A DNA stretch of 64,000 nucleotides from Heteroscillospira sp050943935 (GCA_050943935.1 JBMNQC010000002.1:150512-214511); one strand, 5' to 3'. Positions 33,782-43,032 are shown, counted from the stretch's first letter. The notes: generated by a model not told the origin, from the letters alone. Numbers and translations are program-made.

Positions 33782-35692
33782 TTATTCATCCTCTCCGGTA
33801 CCGCCGGACTCGGATGCGGGTTCGGTCAGTTCTTCCGCGCTCTCCCCGGGGAGCGCAGCGTCGGGCTGGTTCATCATATCCATGAACTCATCGCCCGTAA
33901 GGGTTTCTTTCTCCATGAGATACCAGGAGATGCGGGTGAGCTTCTGCATATTCTCACGCAGAATTTCTGTGGCCTTAGCGTGGGCCGCGTCCACCAGAGC
34001 TATTACTTCCCGGTCAATCTGTGTAGCGGTATCCATGGAGCAGGTCAGGCTGGCATCGCCGCCCAGATACTGGTTGGTGACGGATTCCAGAGCCACCATG
34101 CCAAAGGCCTCGCTCATACCGAAACGGGTTATCATGGCTCTTGCCAGGCGGGTGGCCTGCTCTATATCGTTGGCCGCTCCGGTGGTCATGCTGCCGAACA
34201 CCAGTTCTTCAGCGGCCCGTCCGCCGGTGAGGGTGACTATCTTGTTGAAAACCTCGTCCTTGGACATGAGGAAGTGCTCATCCTCGTCCACCTGCATGGT
34301 GAAGCCCAGAGCGCCGGAGGTGCGGGGAATAATGGTTATCTTGTGTACGGGCGCGGAGTTTTTCTGCACTCCCGCGGTAATGGCGTGGCCTACCTCGTGG
34401 AAAGCGATAATCTCCTTCTCATGCTGAGACACCACTATGCCCTTGCGCTGCGCTCCGGCCAGGATGAGATCCACGCTCTCCTCCAGGTCCTGCTGTGAAA
34501 CGAAACGCCGCTTGTGGCGCACAGCGTTCAGAGCGGATTCGTTTATTATGTTTGCCAGCTCCGCGCCGGAGGCGCCGGGGGTAGCCTTTGCCACAGAGGA
34601 GAACTCCACGGAGTCGTCCATTCTCACATGCTTGGCATGCACCCGGAGTATGGCCTCGCGTCCGGCCAGGTCGGGCAGCTCCACGGGTATGCGGCGGTCA
34701 AAACGGCCGGGACGCATGAGCGCCTTGTCCAGGGTGTCGGGGCGGTTGGTGGCGGCCAGAATCACCACGCCCTTGCGGCCGTCAAAGCCGTCCATCTCCG
34801 CAAGGAGCTGGTTCAGGGTCTGCTCCCGCTCGTCGTTGCCGCCCAGGCCCGCGCCGTCGCGCTTTTTGCCTATGGTATCTATCTCGTCTATGAACACTAT
34901 GCATGGGGCCTTCTCGTTGGCCTGCTTGAACAGATCGCGCACCTTGGCCGCGCCCATGCCCACGAACATCTCAACAAATTCGGAGCCGGATATGGAGAAG
35001 AAGGGCACGTTGGCCTCGCCCGCCACGGCCTGAGCCAGCAGGGTCTTGCCGGTGCCCGGGGGGCCCACCAGCAGAGCGCCCTTGGGCAGCTTTGCGCCTA
35101 TCTCTTCATATTTGTGCGGGTCGTGGAGAAAATCCACTATCTCCAGCAGGCTCTCCTTGGCCTCCTCCTGACCGGCCACGTCTGCAAAGGTTTTGCCGGT
35201 CTGGTCCTTGGCGTAAATCTTGGCGTTGGATTTTCCGAAGGACATGACGTTTCCGCCGCCCATACCGCCCATGCGCTTAAACAGGAAGCGCCACAGCACC
35301 ACCATAAACAGAAGCGGTATTCCGTAGCTGACCAGAACCTGCACATACCAGGGCACCACCACAGGCGCCACGCTGGAAAACCTTGCGCCGGAATCATACA
35401 GCCGGTTTACTATATCGTCATCAGGCATGATAACCGTGGTATACACCACATCGTCCTTGCCGGGATTCTTTATCTCCGGCAGATCCTGCTTCAGAGTAAA
35501 ATAAATATACCCTTCCGAATCGCTGTATTCCACCTCGTCCACATTCATGCTGTAAACCTGGTCGAGGAAGGTATCGTAGCTTATATCCTCAACCTGTTCG
35601 TCAAATATGCCGCGGAACAGTAGGTTGTTTAATATTATTACAACGCAGAGTATAACTGAGCTGTAATATATCATCTTTCTTTTGTCTTTCAT
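33782..35692 (-). CDS. ftsH: ATP-dependent zinc metalloprotease FtsH
   Basis: 636-residue membrane AAA+ protease for misfolded and regulatory membrane proteins. Two N-terminal helices flank a roughly 75-residue outer domain (to about 125). The AAA domain has GPPGTGKT (about 207), CIVFIDEIDTIG (about 259), the pore YVG-like segment FVGMGAAKVRDLF, and the SRH ATNRPDTLDKALMRPGRFDR. The zinc site is HEVGH (about 430). The Gly/Pro/Glu-rich tail is short. ATG chosen with GGGGG 6-10 bases upstream. Confidence 0.96.
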   Translation of the reverse strand: MKDKRKMIYYSSVILCVVIILNNLLFRGIFDEQVEDISYDTFLDQVYSMNVDEVEYSDSEGYIYFTLKQDLPEIKNPGKDDVVYTTVIMPDDDIVNRLYDSGARFSSVAPVVVPWYVQVLVSYGIPLLFMVVLWRFLFKRMGGMGGGNVMSFGKSNAKIYAKDQTGKTFADVAGQEEAKESLLEIVDFLHDPHKYEEIGAKLPKGALLVGPPGTGKTLLAQAVAGEANVPFFSISGSEFVEMFVGMGAAKVRDLFKQANEKAPCIVFIDEIDTIGKKRDGAGLGGNDEREQTLNQLLAEMDGFDGRKGVVILAATNRPDTLDKALMRPGRFDRRIPVELPDLAGREAILRVHAKHVRMDDSVEFSSVAKATPGASGAELANIINESALNAVRHKRRFVSQQDLEESVDLILAGAQRKGIVVSQHEKEIIAFHEVGHAITAGVQKNSAPVHKITIIPRTSGALGFTMQVDEDEHFLMSKDEVFNKIVTLTGGRAAEELVFGSMTTGAANDIEQATRLARAMITRFGMSEAFGMVALESVTNQYLGGDASLTCSMDTATQIDREVIALVDAAHAKATEILRENMQKLTRISWYLMEKETLTGDEFMDMMNQPDAALPGESAEELTEPASESGGTGEDE

Positions 35693-35794
35693 CAACATCC
35701 CCCGGATTGTAATTTAAATTTAATATGAGTACAGAATAGCACGAATGAACATAAGAAATGTGTCTTAACTATAAATTTTTGCTGAAAAAACCGT

Positions 35795-35822
35795 TTTCAA
35801 ACTATAAAAAACGTATTATACT
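35795..35822 (+). promoter_or_regulatory. possible promoter of the amidohydrolase gene
   Basis: TTTCAA, 16-base spacer, TATACT, about 34 bases before the start at 35856, in an AT-rich divergent region shared with ftsH. Confidence 0.5.
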
Positions 35823-35855
35823 ATTAGAACATATTTCCACAGGTCGGTGAAAAGA

Positions 35856-36647
35856 ATGCTTATTGATTTCCACACACACGTTTTCCCCGAGGCTCTGGCG
35901 CCCAGAGCCATAGCAAAGCTCTCAAAGTCTGCCGGGCTTTTTCCCCATACGGACGGCACGGCCGATTCCCTGCGGCAGCTTATGGAGCATGACGGAGTAT
36001 CCCTCTCCGTAATACTGCCCATAGCCACCAATCCCGCCTCTCAGCGCCATGTGAACGACTACGCCATATCCTGTGCCGGGCGTGGGCTGCTGCCCTTCGG
36101 CACAATACACCCGGATGCTCCGGACGCCCTTGAAGAGCTGGAGCGCCTGCACGGGCTGGGCATAAAGGGTATTAAGTTCCACCCCGAGTATCAGAGCTTT
36201 TATCCGGACGAGGAGAAGATGCGCCCCATCTACCGCAAAATATCCGAGCTGGGCCTTATAACCGTGTTCCACGCGGGACCGGACTACGGCTACCGCCCCC
36301 CATATCACGCCACACCGGAGCACATGCTGGGCGCGCTGAAATATCTGGACGCCCCCGTTGTGGCCGCCCACTGGGGAGGCGTGAACTCCGCCGAGGAGGT
36401 TCTGAAAACCCTGCGGGGCATACCCCAGCTTTATCTGGACACCGCCTTCGGCTACGGCACCGCCATACGCCCCTTCGCCCATGATATGATAGAGGCCTTC
36501 GGCAGCGACCACATACTCTTCGGCTCCGATGCTCCCTGGCATCCCCCGGCCTGGGAGACCTGCCTGCTGAACAGTCTGGACCTGCCCGCAGATGTGATGG
36601 AAGCAGTCTGCTCCGGCAACGCGCGCAGACTGCTGGGGCTCAGCTGA
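35856..36647 (+). CDS. amidohydrolase family TIM-barrel protein
   Basis: 263-residue metal-dependent hydrolase of the amidohydrolase_2 group (ACMS decarboxylase/TIM-barrel). Metal ligands are visible: DFHTHVFP (residues 4-11), IKFHPEY (about 109), FHAGPDY (about 138), VAAHWGG (about 170) and GSDAPWH (about 226-232). It probably acts on a cyclic amide or decarboxylates an aromatic-like acid; the substrate is unknown. The ATG at 35856 is used; a GTG three codons upstream is also possible. Confidence 0.85.
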   Translation: MLIDFHTHVFPEALAPRAIAKLSKSAGLFPHTDGTADSLRQLMEHDGVSLSVILPIATNPASQRHVNDYAISCAGRGLLPFGTIHPDAPDALEELERLHGLGIKGIKFHPEYQSFYPDEEKMRPIYRKISELGLITVFHAGPDYGYRPPYHATPEHMLGALKYLDAPVVAAHWGGVNSAEEVLKTLRGIPQLYLDTAFGYGTAIRPFAHDMIEAFGSDHILFGSDAPWHPPAWETCLLNSLDLPADVMEAVCSGNARRLLGLS

Positions 36648-36669
36648 CTTGCTGCATAATTTATATTGT

Positions 36670-36901
36670 ATACAATCTATAAGACCTTTTTATGCCAAAA
36701 GTTCGCCCATTCGGCCCTTTTCGCTATGCAATTGTCTTTTTCACACAGGTTGGAGCTTTCCCTTCACAGGAGATATGACTTTCTTCCCAAGGAGCCGGCT
36801 TATATATATCTTCTCCAACTGTATGTACCAACTCAGCTTTTCCTCTGTCCGTTTTGCCCAAAAACCGGAGCCGCACAGCAATTGTGCGGCTCTATTTTTT
36901 T
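36670..36901 (+). ncRNA. candidate small structured RNA
   Basis: A TTGCTG/TACAAT promoter-like pair (36649-36675) precedes about 230 bases with no convincing gene. A helix pairs GTTGGAG (36749-36755) with CTCCAAC (36813-36819), extended by ACAG/CTGT, and the stretch ends in a strong terminator (36868-36901). Could instead be a long 3' UTR of the amidohydrolase gene. The rest of the gap to 37109 is AT-rich without features. Confidence 0.4.
36868..36901 (+). terminator. terminator of the candidate RNA/amidohydrolase transcript
   Basis: GAGCCGCACA/TGTGCGGCTC arms, 5-base loop, then TATTTTTTT. Confidence 0.85.
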
Positions 36902-37109
36902 GGTATTCCAATTATTCATGATGCAAAATTCGCCTATTTTTTGGTTTTTCAGCAAACCAGCCAATCATGTCTGGCTTTTTTGTGAGTTGTGGTCATCAGT
37001 ATAAGTCTCTGTTATGCCATGATAGAATATGTGAATTTCACAAACAAAAATAACTGTGCTATATTAATACCATCGATGTTTGTCAAAAATCACACAATCT
37101 TTTTAGCAC

Positions 37110-38009
37110 TTATTCCAAAGGATAACTTTTGATAAAATCGAGGAACTGCAAAGTGCTCTTGAGCATCTTCTGCTTCTTATTCCATACCAGGTCAATACCT
37201 ACTTCCATAGGCTCCTTAAACGGCACAGCCGTTATTGATGAGGACGTTGCGAAGTTTCCTTTATATAGGAAGGAAATGGCAGTATTGTCCATAATAAGCC
37301 TCTGTATCATACTGAGCTGGCTGGTAGCCAATACGATGTTGGGCGAGACCTTGTATTCAGCAAACTTTTTCTTAAGGTAGCCGGAAACGAAGGTGTCGTC
37401 GGGCAGCATGGCAATTGGCTCGTTCTCCACCATGGAGTAATCCACATAGGGCTGCTTGGCAAAGGGATGGGCAGTAGATACATAGCAGACTATGGGGATG
37501 CGGCAGAGCCGGATGCAGTTGTAGCTGAGGTTTTCGTTCTCGCCGTTGTTGTGCTCCTTATCGCTGGAAATGATGGCAAGGTCAATGTTGCCGTTGCCCT
37601 TCATAATCTCTTCCAGGTTGGTCCTGGAGCCGGCCTCATGCAGATTCACGGTGATGTTCTGGAACTGATTCCGGAACTCGTGAAACACCTGCGGGAATAT
37701 GGTGGTGCTTATAAGAGGCGAGACCGCCACGTTGACGGTGGACTTCTGGGCAACGAATTCGTTCATCTTCTTTTTCAGATAATTTATCTGGTCCAGAATG
37801 ATGGTGGATTCGTTCAGAAATATCTGACCGGCCTCGGTGAGCACCAGTCCCTTGCTGGTACGATGGAAAAGCTGAACTCCGAATTCACTCTCCAGCTGGC
37901 GCACGCTGTTGGAAAGAGCCGGCTGAGAAATGTTTATCTTCTCGGCGGCGCGGGTCAGGTTATCGTATTTGCAGATAGTATTAAAATAATAAAGATGGTC
38001 AAGCCTCAT
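37110..38009 (-). CDS. LysR-family transcriptional regulator
   Basis: 299-residue regulator. N-terminal winged HTH (LTRAAEKINISQPALSNSVRQLE, about 18-40) and a C-terminal periplasmic-binding-like effector domain (from about 90). Divergent from the mdcA-aldehyde dehydrogenase-gntP operon with 174 bases between them, so it most likely senses that pathway's substrate. Its own promoter overlaps a dyad. Confidence 0.92.
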   Translation of the reverse strand: MRLDHLYYFNTICKYDNLTRAAEKINISQPALSNSVRQLESEFGVQLFHRTSKGLVLTEAGQIFLNESTIILDQINYLKKKMNEFVAQKSTVNVAVSPLISTTIFPQVFHEFRNQFQNITVNLHEAGSRTNLEEIMKGNGNIDLAIISSDKEHNNGENENLSYNCIRLCRIPIVCYVSTAHPFAKQPYVDYSMVENEPIAMLPDDTFVSGYLKKKFAEYKVSPNIVLATSQLSMIQRLIMDNTAISFLYKGNFATSSSITAVPFKEPMEVGIDLVWNKKQKMLKSTLQFLDFIKSYPLE

Positions 38010-38065
38010 ATTTTACCTCCTGAAAGTAAGTAATCATATTGCTTATACGGGTATTAAATCGATTG

Positions 38066-38095
38066 ATTATAACACAAATCTATAGCTTGTGTCAA
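38066..38095 (-). promoter_or_regulatory. promoter of the LysR gene with embedded dyad
   Basis: Minus strand TTGACA (38095-38090), 18-base spacer, TATAAT (38071-38066). The spacer carries ACACAA-N9-TTGTGT (38072-38092), a candidate autoregulatory LysR site. Confidence 0.65.
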
Positions 38096-38123
38096 TTGAT
38101 TCCCGCCGGAGGGCCTCAAATCG

Positions 38124-38141
38124 TTCAAATTTTTATTTGAA
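38124..38141. promoter_or_regulatory. TTCAAAT-N4-ATTTGAA palindrome before mdcA
   Basis: Perfect 7-bp arms, 43 bases before the mdcA start in an AT-rich leader. LysR operators have T-N11-A inside such dyads; this one fits and could be the activator site. Confidence 0.45.
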
Positions 38142-38183
38142 ATATATAAATACAAAATAAATTTTTCTGAAGGAGAATGCGCT

Positions 38184-39857
38184 ATGATTCCTGTTCCCAT
38201 TCCCGAGTTCAAGGTTATGGACTCCAAAAAGCGCCTGAAGGCCGAGAAGCTCGCCAGCGTTTCCCAGCTGCTCGACGGCAAGTTCGTCAAGAGCTCCGAC
38301 ATCGTCGCTCTGCTTGAGAATGTTATCCGCTCCAATGAGACCGTTGCTCTTGAGGGTGATAACCAGAAGCAGGCCGCCGACCTCTCCCGCGCTCTGGCAA
38401 GCGTCGACCCCGCAAAGGTGAACGGTCTGCGCATGGTCATGTCCTGCACCCAGATGGATGAGCATCTGGACATCTTTGAGAAGGGCATCGCCAAGGAGCT
38501 GAACGTCTCCTATGTAGGCAACATGTCCGCCCGCCTGCCCAAGATGATCGACGCCGGCACCGTTAAGCTGGGCGCCATCCACACCTATCTGGAGCTGTTC
38601 TCCCGTATGTTCACCGACCTTATCCCCAATGTCTGCCTCTGCGTCGCCGAGGCCGCCGATAAGGAAGGCAACCTCTACACCGGCCCCAACACCGAAGAGA
38701 CTCCCACCATCATTGAGGCTACCGCCTGCAAGGACGGTATCGTCATTGTTCAGGTCAACGAAATTGTTGACAAGCTGCCCCGTATCGACATTCAGAGCGA
38801 GTGGGTTGACGTTATAATGAAGAGCGACGTCCCCTGCTCCATTGAGCCTCTGATGACCCGCGACCCCGCCAAGATCACCAACCTGCACATTCTGCAGGCC
38901 ATGATGATTCTGAAGGGCATCTACGCCAAGCACAATGTGGACCGCATGAACCACGGCATCGGATATGTCTCCGCCGCTCTGGAGCTCATGCTCCCCACCT
39001 ACGGCGAAGAGCTGGGCCTGAAGGGCAAGATCTGCAAGCACTGGGTCGCCAACCCCATCCCCGCCATGATCCCCGCCATTGAGTGCGGCTGGGCTGAGAG
39101 CTGCGTTGCTTTCGGCAGCGAAGTCGGCATGGGCGAGTACGTCAAGGCCCGCAGCGACATCTTCTTCACCGGCAGCGACGGCGCCCTGCGCTCCAACCGC
39201 TGCTATGCTCAGATGGCCGGTCTGTACGGCTGCGATATGTTCACCGGCTCCACCCTGCAGATGGACTACTACGGCAACTCCACCACCGTTACCAAGACCC
39301 GCATCACCGGTTACGGCGGAGCTCCCAACATGGGCTCCAACCCCAACGGCCGCCGTCACATCTCCCCCGCCTGGAGCAGCATGATCGTCGACCATGATGA
39401 CCCCATGGCTCACGGCCGCAAGCTGGTCACCCAGATCGTCCGCACCCAGGTCAAGAACAAGAAGACCGGTGAGATGACCGACTGCATCGTTCCCGAGCTG
39501 GACGCTGTTGCCACCGCCAAGAAGGCCGGCGTTTCCGAGCCTCTGGTTATGATCCACGGCGACGACGTTACCCATCTGGTCACCGAAATCGGTGTCGCCT
39601 ACCTCTACATGGCCAAGACCAAGGAAGAGCGCAAGGAGCTCATCGCCGCAGTCGCCGGCGAGACCGCCCTGGGCAAGACCATGAGCGAGGAGCGCCGCCT
39701 GGAGCTGCGCAAGGAAGGCAAGATCGCCCTCCCCGAGGATATGGGCATCGATCCCGCCACCGCCACCCGCGACAGACTGTCTGCTCAGACCTTTGACGAT
39801 ATCGTCGAGTGGTCTCACGGCCTGTACACCATCCCCGACAAGTTCAAGGAGAACTGA
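38184..39857 (+). CDS. mdcA: malonate decarboxylase alpha subunit-like CoA-transferase
   Basis: 557-residue protein matching MdcA along its length: ETVALEGDNQKQAADLSRAL (about 52-71), GAIHTYLELFSRMF, GNLYTGPNTEETPTIIEA, IKGIYAKHNV, FFTGSDGALRSNR, GGAPNMGSNPNGRRHISPAWSS and MIHGDDVTHLVTEIGVAYLY, recalled from Klebsiella MdcA. MdcA moves malonate onto the enzyme's acyl-carrier thiol; homologues also act as malonate:acetyl-CoA transferase. No mdcB, C, D, E, G or H lies beside it; the next gene is an acylating aldehyde dehydrogenase. I infer a free CoA-transferase for malonate or a similar acid. RBS AAGGAG. Confidence 0.85.
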   Translation: MIPVPIPEFKVMDSKKRLKAEKLASVSQLLDGKFVKSSDIVALLENVIRSNETVALEGDNQKQAADLSRALASVDPAKVNGLRMVMSCTQMDEHLDIFEKGIAKELNVSYVGNMSARLPKMIDAGTVKLGAIHTYLELFSRMFTDLIPNVCLCVAEAADKEGNLYTGPNTEETPTIIEATACKDGIVIVQVNEIVDKLPRIDIQSEWVDVIMKSDVPCSIEPLMTRDPAKITNLHILQAMMILKGIYAKHNVDRMNHGIGYVSAALELMLPTYGEELGLKGKICKHWVANPIPAMIPAIECGWAESCVAFGSEVGMGEYVKARSDIFFTGSDGALRSNRCYAQMAGLYGCDMFTGSTLQMDYYGNSTTVTKTRITGYGGAPNMGSNPNGRRHISPAWSSMIVDHDDPMAHGRKLVTQIVRTQVKNKKTGEMTDCIVPELDAVATAKKAGVSEPLVMIHGDDVTHLVTEIGVAYLYMAKTKEERKELIAAVAGETALGKTMSEERRLELRKEGKIALPEDMGIDPATATRDRLSAQTFDDIVEWSHGLYTIPDKFKEN

Positions 39858-39944
39858 GCACATCCCGTATATGAACACCTCGGTGATTTTGCCGAAGCGA
39901 TACATATAAATTAAAAACCAAAATTTTTATGGAGGTACAAAACA

Positions 39945-41378
39945 ATGGACAATCAGGAATTTGATTATGTCTCTTATATGAAGGGTCTGGTCGACAGAGC
40001 CCGCGCCGCTCAGAAGATTGCTGAGGCTGAGCACGATCAGGCTCGCTGCGACCAGCTGGTCGAGGCCGTCTCCTACGCCTGCCTGGACGAGAACTTCCGC
40101 CGCACCGCCGCTCAGATGCTGGTCGACGAGGCTGGCCTGGGTGTTGTTGAGCACAAGTTCAACAAGATCCGCAACAAGTCCATGGGCGTTTACCGCGACA
40201 TGAAGGGCGTTAAGTCCGTCGGCGTTATCGAGACCGACTCCGAGCACAACACCGTCACCTTTGTTAAGCCCATGGGCGTCATCGGTGCCGTTCTGCCTCT
40301 GACCAACGGCGAGGCCACCCCCATTGTTAAGTCCCTGTGGGCTCTGAAGAGCCGTAACGCCATCATCTTCTCTCCCTCCGGCAAGGGCAAGAGCACCGCT
40401 ATGTTCGTCTGCGACCGCATCCGTGCCGTCCTGAAGGAATTCGGCGCTCCCGAAGATCTGGTTATCTGCATCGACCAGGCCGGCCACGCCGCCTGCGACG
40501 AGCTGCTGAAGCAGTGCGACTTCATCGTTGCCACCGGCGGCAGCAAGCTGGTTCACAACGCTTACTCTTCCGGTACTCCCGCTATAGGTGTCGGCGTCGG
40601 TAACGTCACCACCTTCATCGCCGACGATGCCGACTTGGCTGACGCCGCCGATAAGATCAGCCGCTCCAAGAACTTCGACTACAGCTCCTCCTGCTCTTCC
40701 GAGAACAGCGCCGTTGTTGACGAGAAGGTCTACGACGCTTTCGTGAAGGAGCTCGAGGCTCACGACGGTTATATCGTCCGTCAGGGCAGCGCCGAGAAGG
40801 AAGCTCTGTGCAAGGTTCTGTGGCCTGAGTGGCCCGCCAACCACAAGCTCAACAAGAAGACTCCCGCCCGCAGCCCCCAGATCATCATGGAGATGGCTGG
40901 CGTGAAGATTCCCGACAACATCAAGTTCATTGCTGTTGAGGAGTTTGACGGCGCAGGCGAAGGCTATGTCTTCACCGGTGAGAAGCTGACCCCCGTTGTC
41001 ACCCTGCTGAAGGCCAAGGATCTGGACGACGGTATGGATAAGATGGAAGCCATCCTGAACTACATGGGCAACGGCCACTCCTGCGGTATCCACACCTCCA
41101 GCAAGGAGAAGGCCATGAAGATGGGCGAGCGTATGCATGTTGCCCGTATCCTGGTCAACCAGCCTCAGGCTCTGGGTAACTCCGGTGCTTACTTCAACGG
41201 CCTGCCCATCACCATGTCTCTGGGCTGCGCTACCTGGGGTAAGAACAGCACCTGCTCCAACGTCACCTGGAAGGATATCTGCAACACCACCACCCTCTCC
41301 TTCCCCGTGGACGAGGTCGTTCCCAAGGAGGATGAGCTCTACTCCGAGACCATCCGCAACTACAAGTTCAACTTCTAA
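39945..41378 (+). CDS. acylating aldehyde dehydrogenase (CoA-dependent)
   Basis: 477-residue NAD(P)-dependent dehydrogenase that would interconvert an acyl-CoA and its aldehyde. Catalytic Cys in SSSCSSENSAV (about residue 246), the pattern of CoA-acylating sulfoacetaldehyde/succinate-semialdehyde types. Cofactor region: GVIGAVLPLTNGEATPI (about 108) and ATGGSKLVHNAYSSGTPAIGVGVGN (split near 204 and 214). Next to an MdcA-like CoA-transferase, a semialdehyde from a C2-C3 diacid or sulfoacetate is a likely substrate. RBS GGAGG; 87 bases after mdcA. No alcohol dehydrogenase follows. Confidence 0.88.
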   Translation: MDNQEFDYVSYMKGLVDRARAAQKIAEAEHDQARCDQLVEAVSYACLDENFRRTAAQMLVDEAGLGVVEHKFNKIRNKSMGVYRDMKGVKSVGVIETDSEHNTVTFVKPMGVIGAVLPLTNGEATPIVKSLWALKSRNAIIFSPSGKGKSTAMFVCDRIRAVLKEFGAPEDLVICIDQAGHAACDELLKQCDFIVATGGSKLVHNAYSSGTPAIGVGVGNVTTFIADDADLADAADKISRSKNFDYSSSCSSENSAVVDEKVYDAFVKELEAHDGYIVRQGSAEKEALCKVLWPEWPANHKLNKKTPARSPQIIMEMAGVKIPDNIKFIAVEEFDGAGEGYVFTGEKLTPVVTLLKAKDLDDGMDKMEAILNYMGNGHSCGIHTSSKEKAMKMGERMHVARILVNQPQALGNSGAYFNGLPITMSLGCATWGKNSTCSNVTWKDICNTTTLSFPVDEVVPKEDELYSETIRNYKFNF

Positions 41379-41412
41379 GTCGATACTTACTTCTTCGACA
41401 TAACACACTCCG

Positions 41413-41440
41413 GTCACGCCCCCCTTTAAAAGGGGGGTGT
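41413..41440 (+). terminator. GC-rich hairpin between dehydrogenase and gntP genes
   Basis: CACGCCCCCCTTTTAAAAGGGGGGTG hairpin followed by TGGTTGGGGGGAAA rather than a T-run. It may attenuate or stabilise the operon mRNA, or be a small intergenic repeat. Confidence 0.5.
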
Positions 41441-41554
41441 GGTTGGGGGGAAATGTCGGTGCACCTTTTAAACACAATACTGTAGAAATTAATACCGATT
41501 ATCACTGGTTTAACTTGACCCATTCAATGAGTTATTTGATAGGAGTGTAACTAT

Positions 41555-42889
41555 ATGTCAAGTACTGGTATTATTGTTTGTTTCGCAATCGCCATCGTTA
41601 TCATGATTTTCCTCATTGCGAAGTTCCATATGGACGCCGTTTTGAGTCTGTTCCTCTGCACCATCGGCCTCGCCATTGCCATCGGCACCCCCTTCGGCGA
41701 TATCATGGGCACCATCAACTCCGGCTTCTCCAGCACCATCAAGAGCATAGCCATCATCATTCTGCTTGGCTCCCTGCTTGGTAAGATTCTTGAAGAAACC
41801 GGCGCTGCTCAGTCTCTGACCTACGCTCTGGTTAAGCTGGTCGGTAAGAAGAACGTTATCTGGGCTATCGGTATTTCCGCTTTTATCCTCGGAATTCCCG
41901 TTTTCTCCGATACCGTCACCATTCTTCTTATCCCTATCGTCTCCAACCTGGCTCTTGAGACCGGCGCTTCCATGATGTCCTATGGTACCGCTCTCGCAGT
42001 CGGCGCCCAGATCACCCACTGCCTGGTCGCCCCCACCCCCGGTCCCGTTGCCGGTGCCGCTCTGCTGGGCGTTCCCCTTGGTCTTGCTATTCCCTGGGGT
42101 CTTATCGTCTCCATTCCCGCACTTATTGCCGTTGTTTTCTGGGCAAAGTTCGGCTGCAAGGAAATGGTCATGCCCAAGGAAGAGCATCTGATTGCCTACG
42201 AAAAGAATAAGGACATGAAGCTCCCCAACGTTACTCTGTCCGTTATGCCTATCGCACTCCCCGTTATCCTCATCATCTGCAATACGGTTCTCGGTACTGT
42301 ACTGCCTGAAGAGAATGTTGCTGTTCAGTTCTTCTCTTTCCTCGGTTCTGCTGAGCCCGCTCTGCTTATCGGCTGCATCCTGGCCGCCGTCACCCTGACC
42401 GAAGGCCGCTGGAAGACCAAGCTGGTCCTGAACGACTGGATTGACGTCGCCATGAAGGATTCCGCCATGCCCGTGTTCGTCACCGGTATGGGCGGCGCCA
42501 TGGCTAAGTTCATCAAGGATGCCGGCGTTGCCGACGTTATTGCCGAGGGCATCGTGAATGCCGGATTCCCCGCCATTCTCGTCCCCATAGTCCTCTCCGC
42601 AATTATCCACGTCGTCACCGGTTCCTCCACCCTGGCCGTCTCCACCACCGGCGCCCTGGTTCAGCCTATGCTGGAAACCCTGGGCATCAGCCCCCTGGCC
42701 GCTTTCCTGTGCGTCTGCTCCGCTGCCATGATGTTCAAGCACGGCAACAGCTCCGCTTTCTGGATGGGCTGCTCTCTCTCCAACATGAGCTTCCCTCAGG
42801 GCCTCAAGGGCATTGGTATCGGCTGCACCCTCGGCTCCATAGCATCCTGCCTGACCACGGTTATACTGTTCTACGCAGGCGTTATTTAA
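41555..42889 (+). CDS. GntP-family permease
   Basis: 444-residue polytopic membrane protein with about twelve helices and GntP-type segments: LGSLLGKILEETGAAQSL (about 71-88), GIPVFSDTVTILLIPI (about 113), ITHCLVAPTPGPVAGAALLG (about 151-170), HVVTGSSTLAVSTTGAL (about 350). Members import gluconate, hydroxy acids or glycerate with protons. Its place after the CoA-transferase and dehydrogenase suggests it brings in their substrate. RBS AGGAG. Confidence 0.9.
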   Translation: MSSTGIIVCFAIAIVIMIFLIAKFHMDAVLSLFLCTIGLAIAIGTPFGDIMGTINSGFSSTIKSIAIIILLGSLLGKILEETGAAQSLTYALVKLVGKKNVIWAIGISAFILGIPVFSDTVTILLIPIVSNLALETGASMMSYGTALAVGAQITHCLVAPTPGPVAGAALLGVPLGLAIPWGLIVSIPALIAVVFWAKFGCKEMVMPKEEHLIAYEKNKDMKLPNVTLSVMPIALPVILIICNTVLGTVLPEENVAVQFFSFLGSAEPALLIGCILAAVTLTEGRWKTKLVLNDWIDVAMKDSAMPVFVTGMGGAMAKFIKDAGVADVIAEGIVNAGFPAILVPIVLSAIIHVVTGSSTLAVSTTGALVQPMLETLGISPLAAFLCVCSAAMMFKHGNSSAFWMGCSLSNMSFPQGLKGIGIGCTLGSIASCLTTVILFYAGVI

Positions 42890-42996
42890 GGAGCTGCTAA
42901 CGGCTTAGTTCCAAAACATAAGGGGAGAGCATCGCCCTCCCCTCCAGAGAAACACCTAGACACACGGTAATCGGTATTTTTATCAGTGTTTTGTTT

Positions 42997-43022
42997 AGCC
43001 CGTCGGATTTTTCCGGCGGGCT
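42997..43022 (+). terminator. terminator of the mdcA-dehydrogenase-gntP unit
   Basis: AGCCCGTCGG/CCGGCGGGCT arms with a 6-base loop, followed by TTTTC. It also separates the convergent LysR gene. Confidence 0.85.
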
Positions 43023-43032
43023 TTTTCTATGC

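Noticed and set aside
36649..36921. 90-residue frame between the amidohydrolase and LysR genes
   Set aside because: Phe/Ser/Cys-rich, AT-rich, no ribosome site; runs through the terminator stem.
38133..41477. Very long minus-strand open frames (590 and 516 residues) opposite mdcA and the aldehyde dehydrogenase gene
   Set aside because: They mirror strongly coding plus-strand genes with G/C-rich third positions, which remove stop codons from the antisense frame. Their translations are low-complexity (Gly/Val/Asp/His-rich) and have no ribosome sites.
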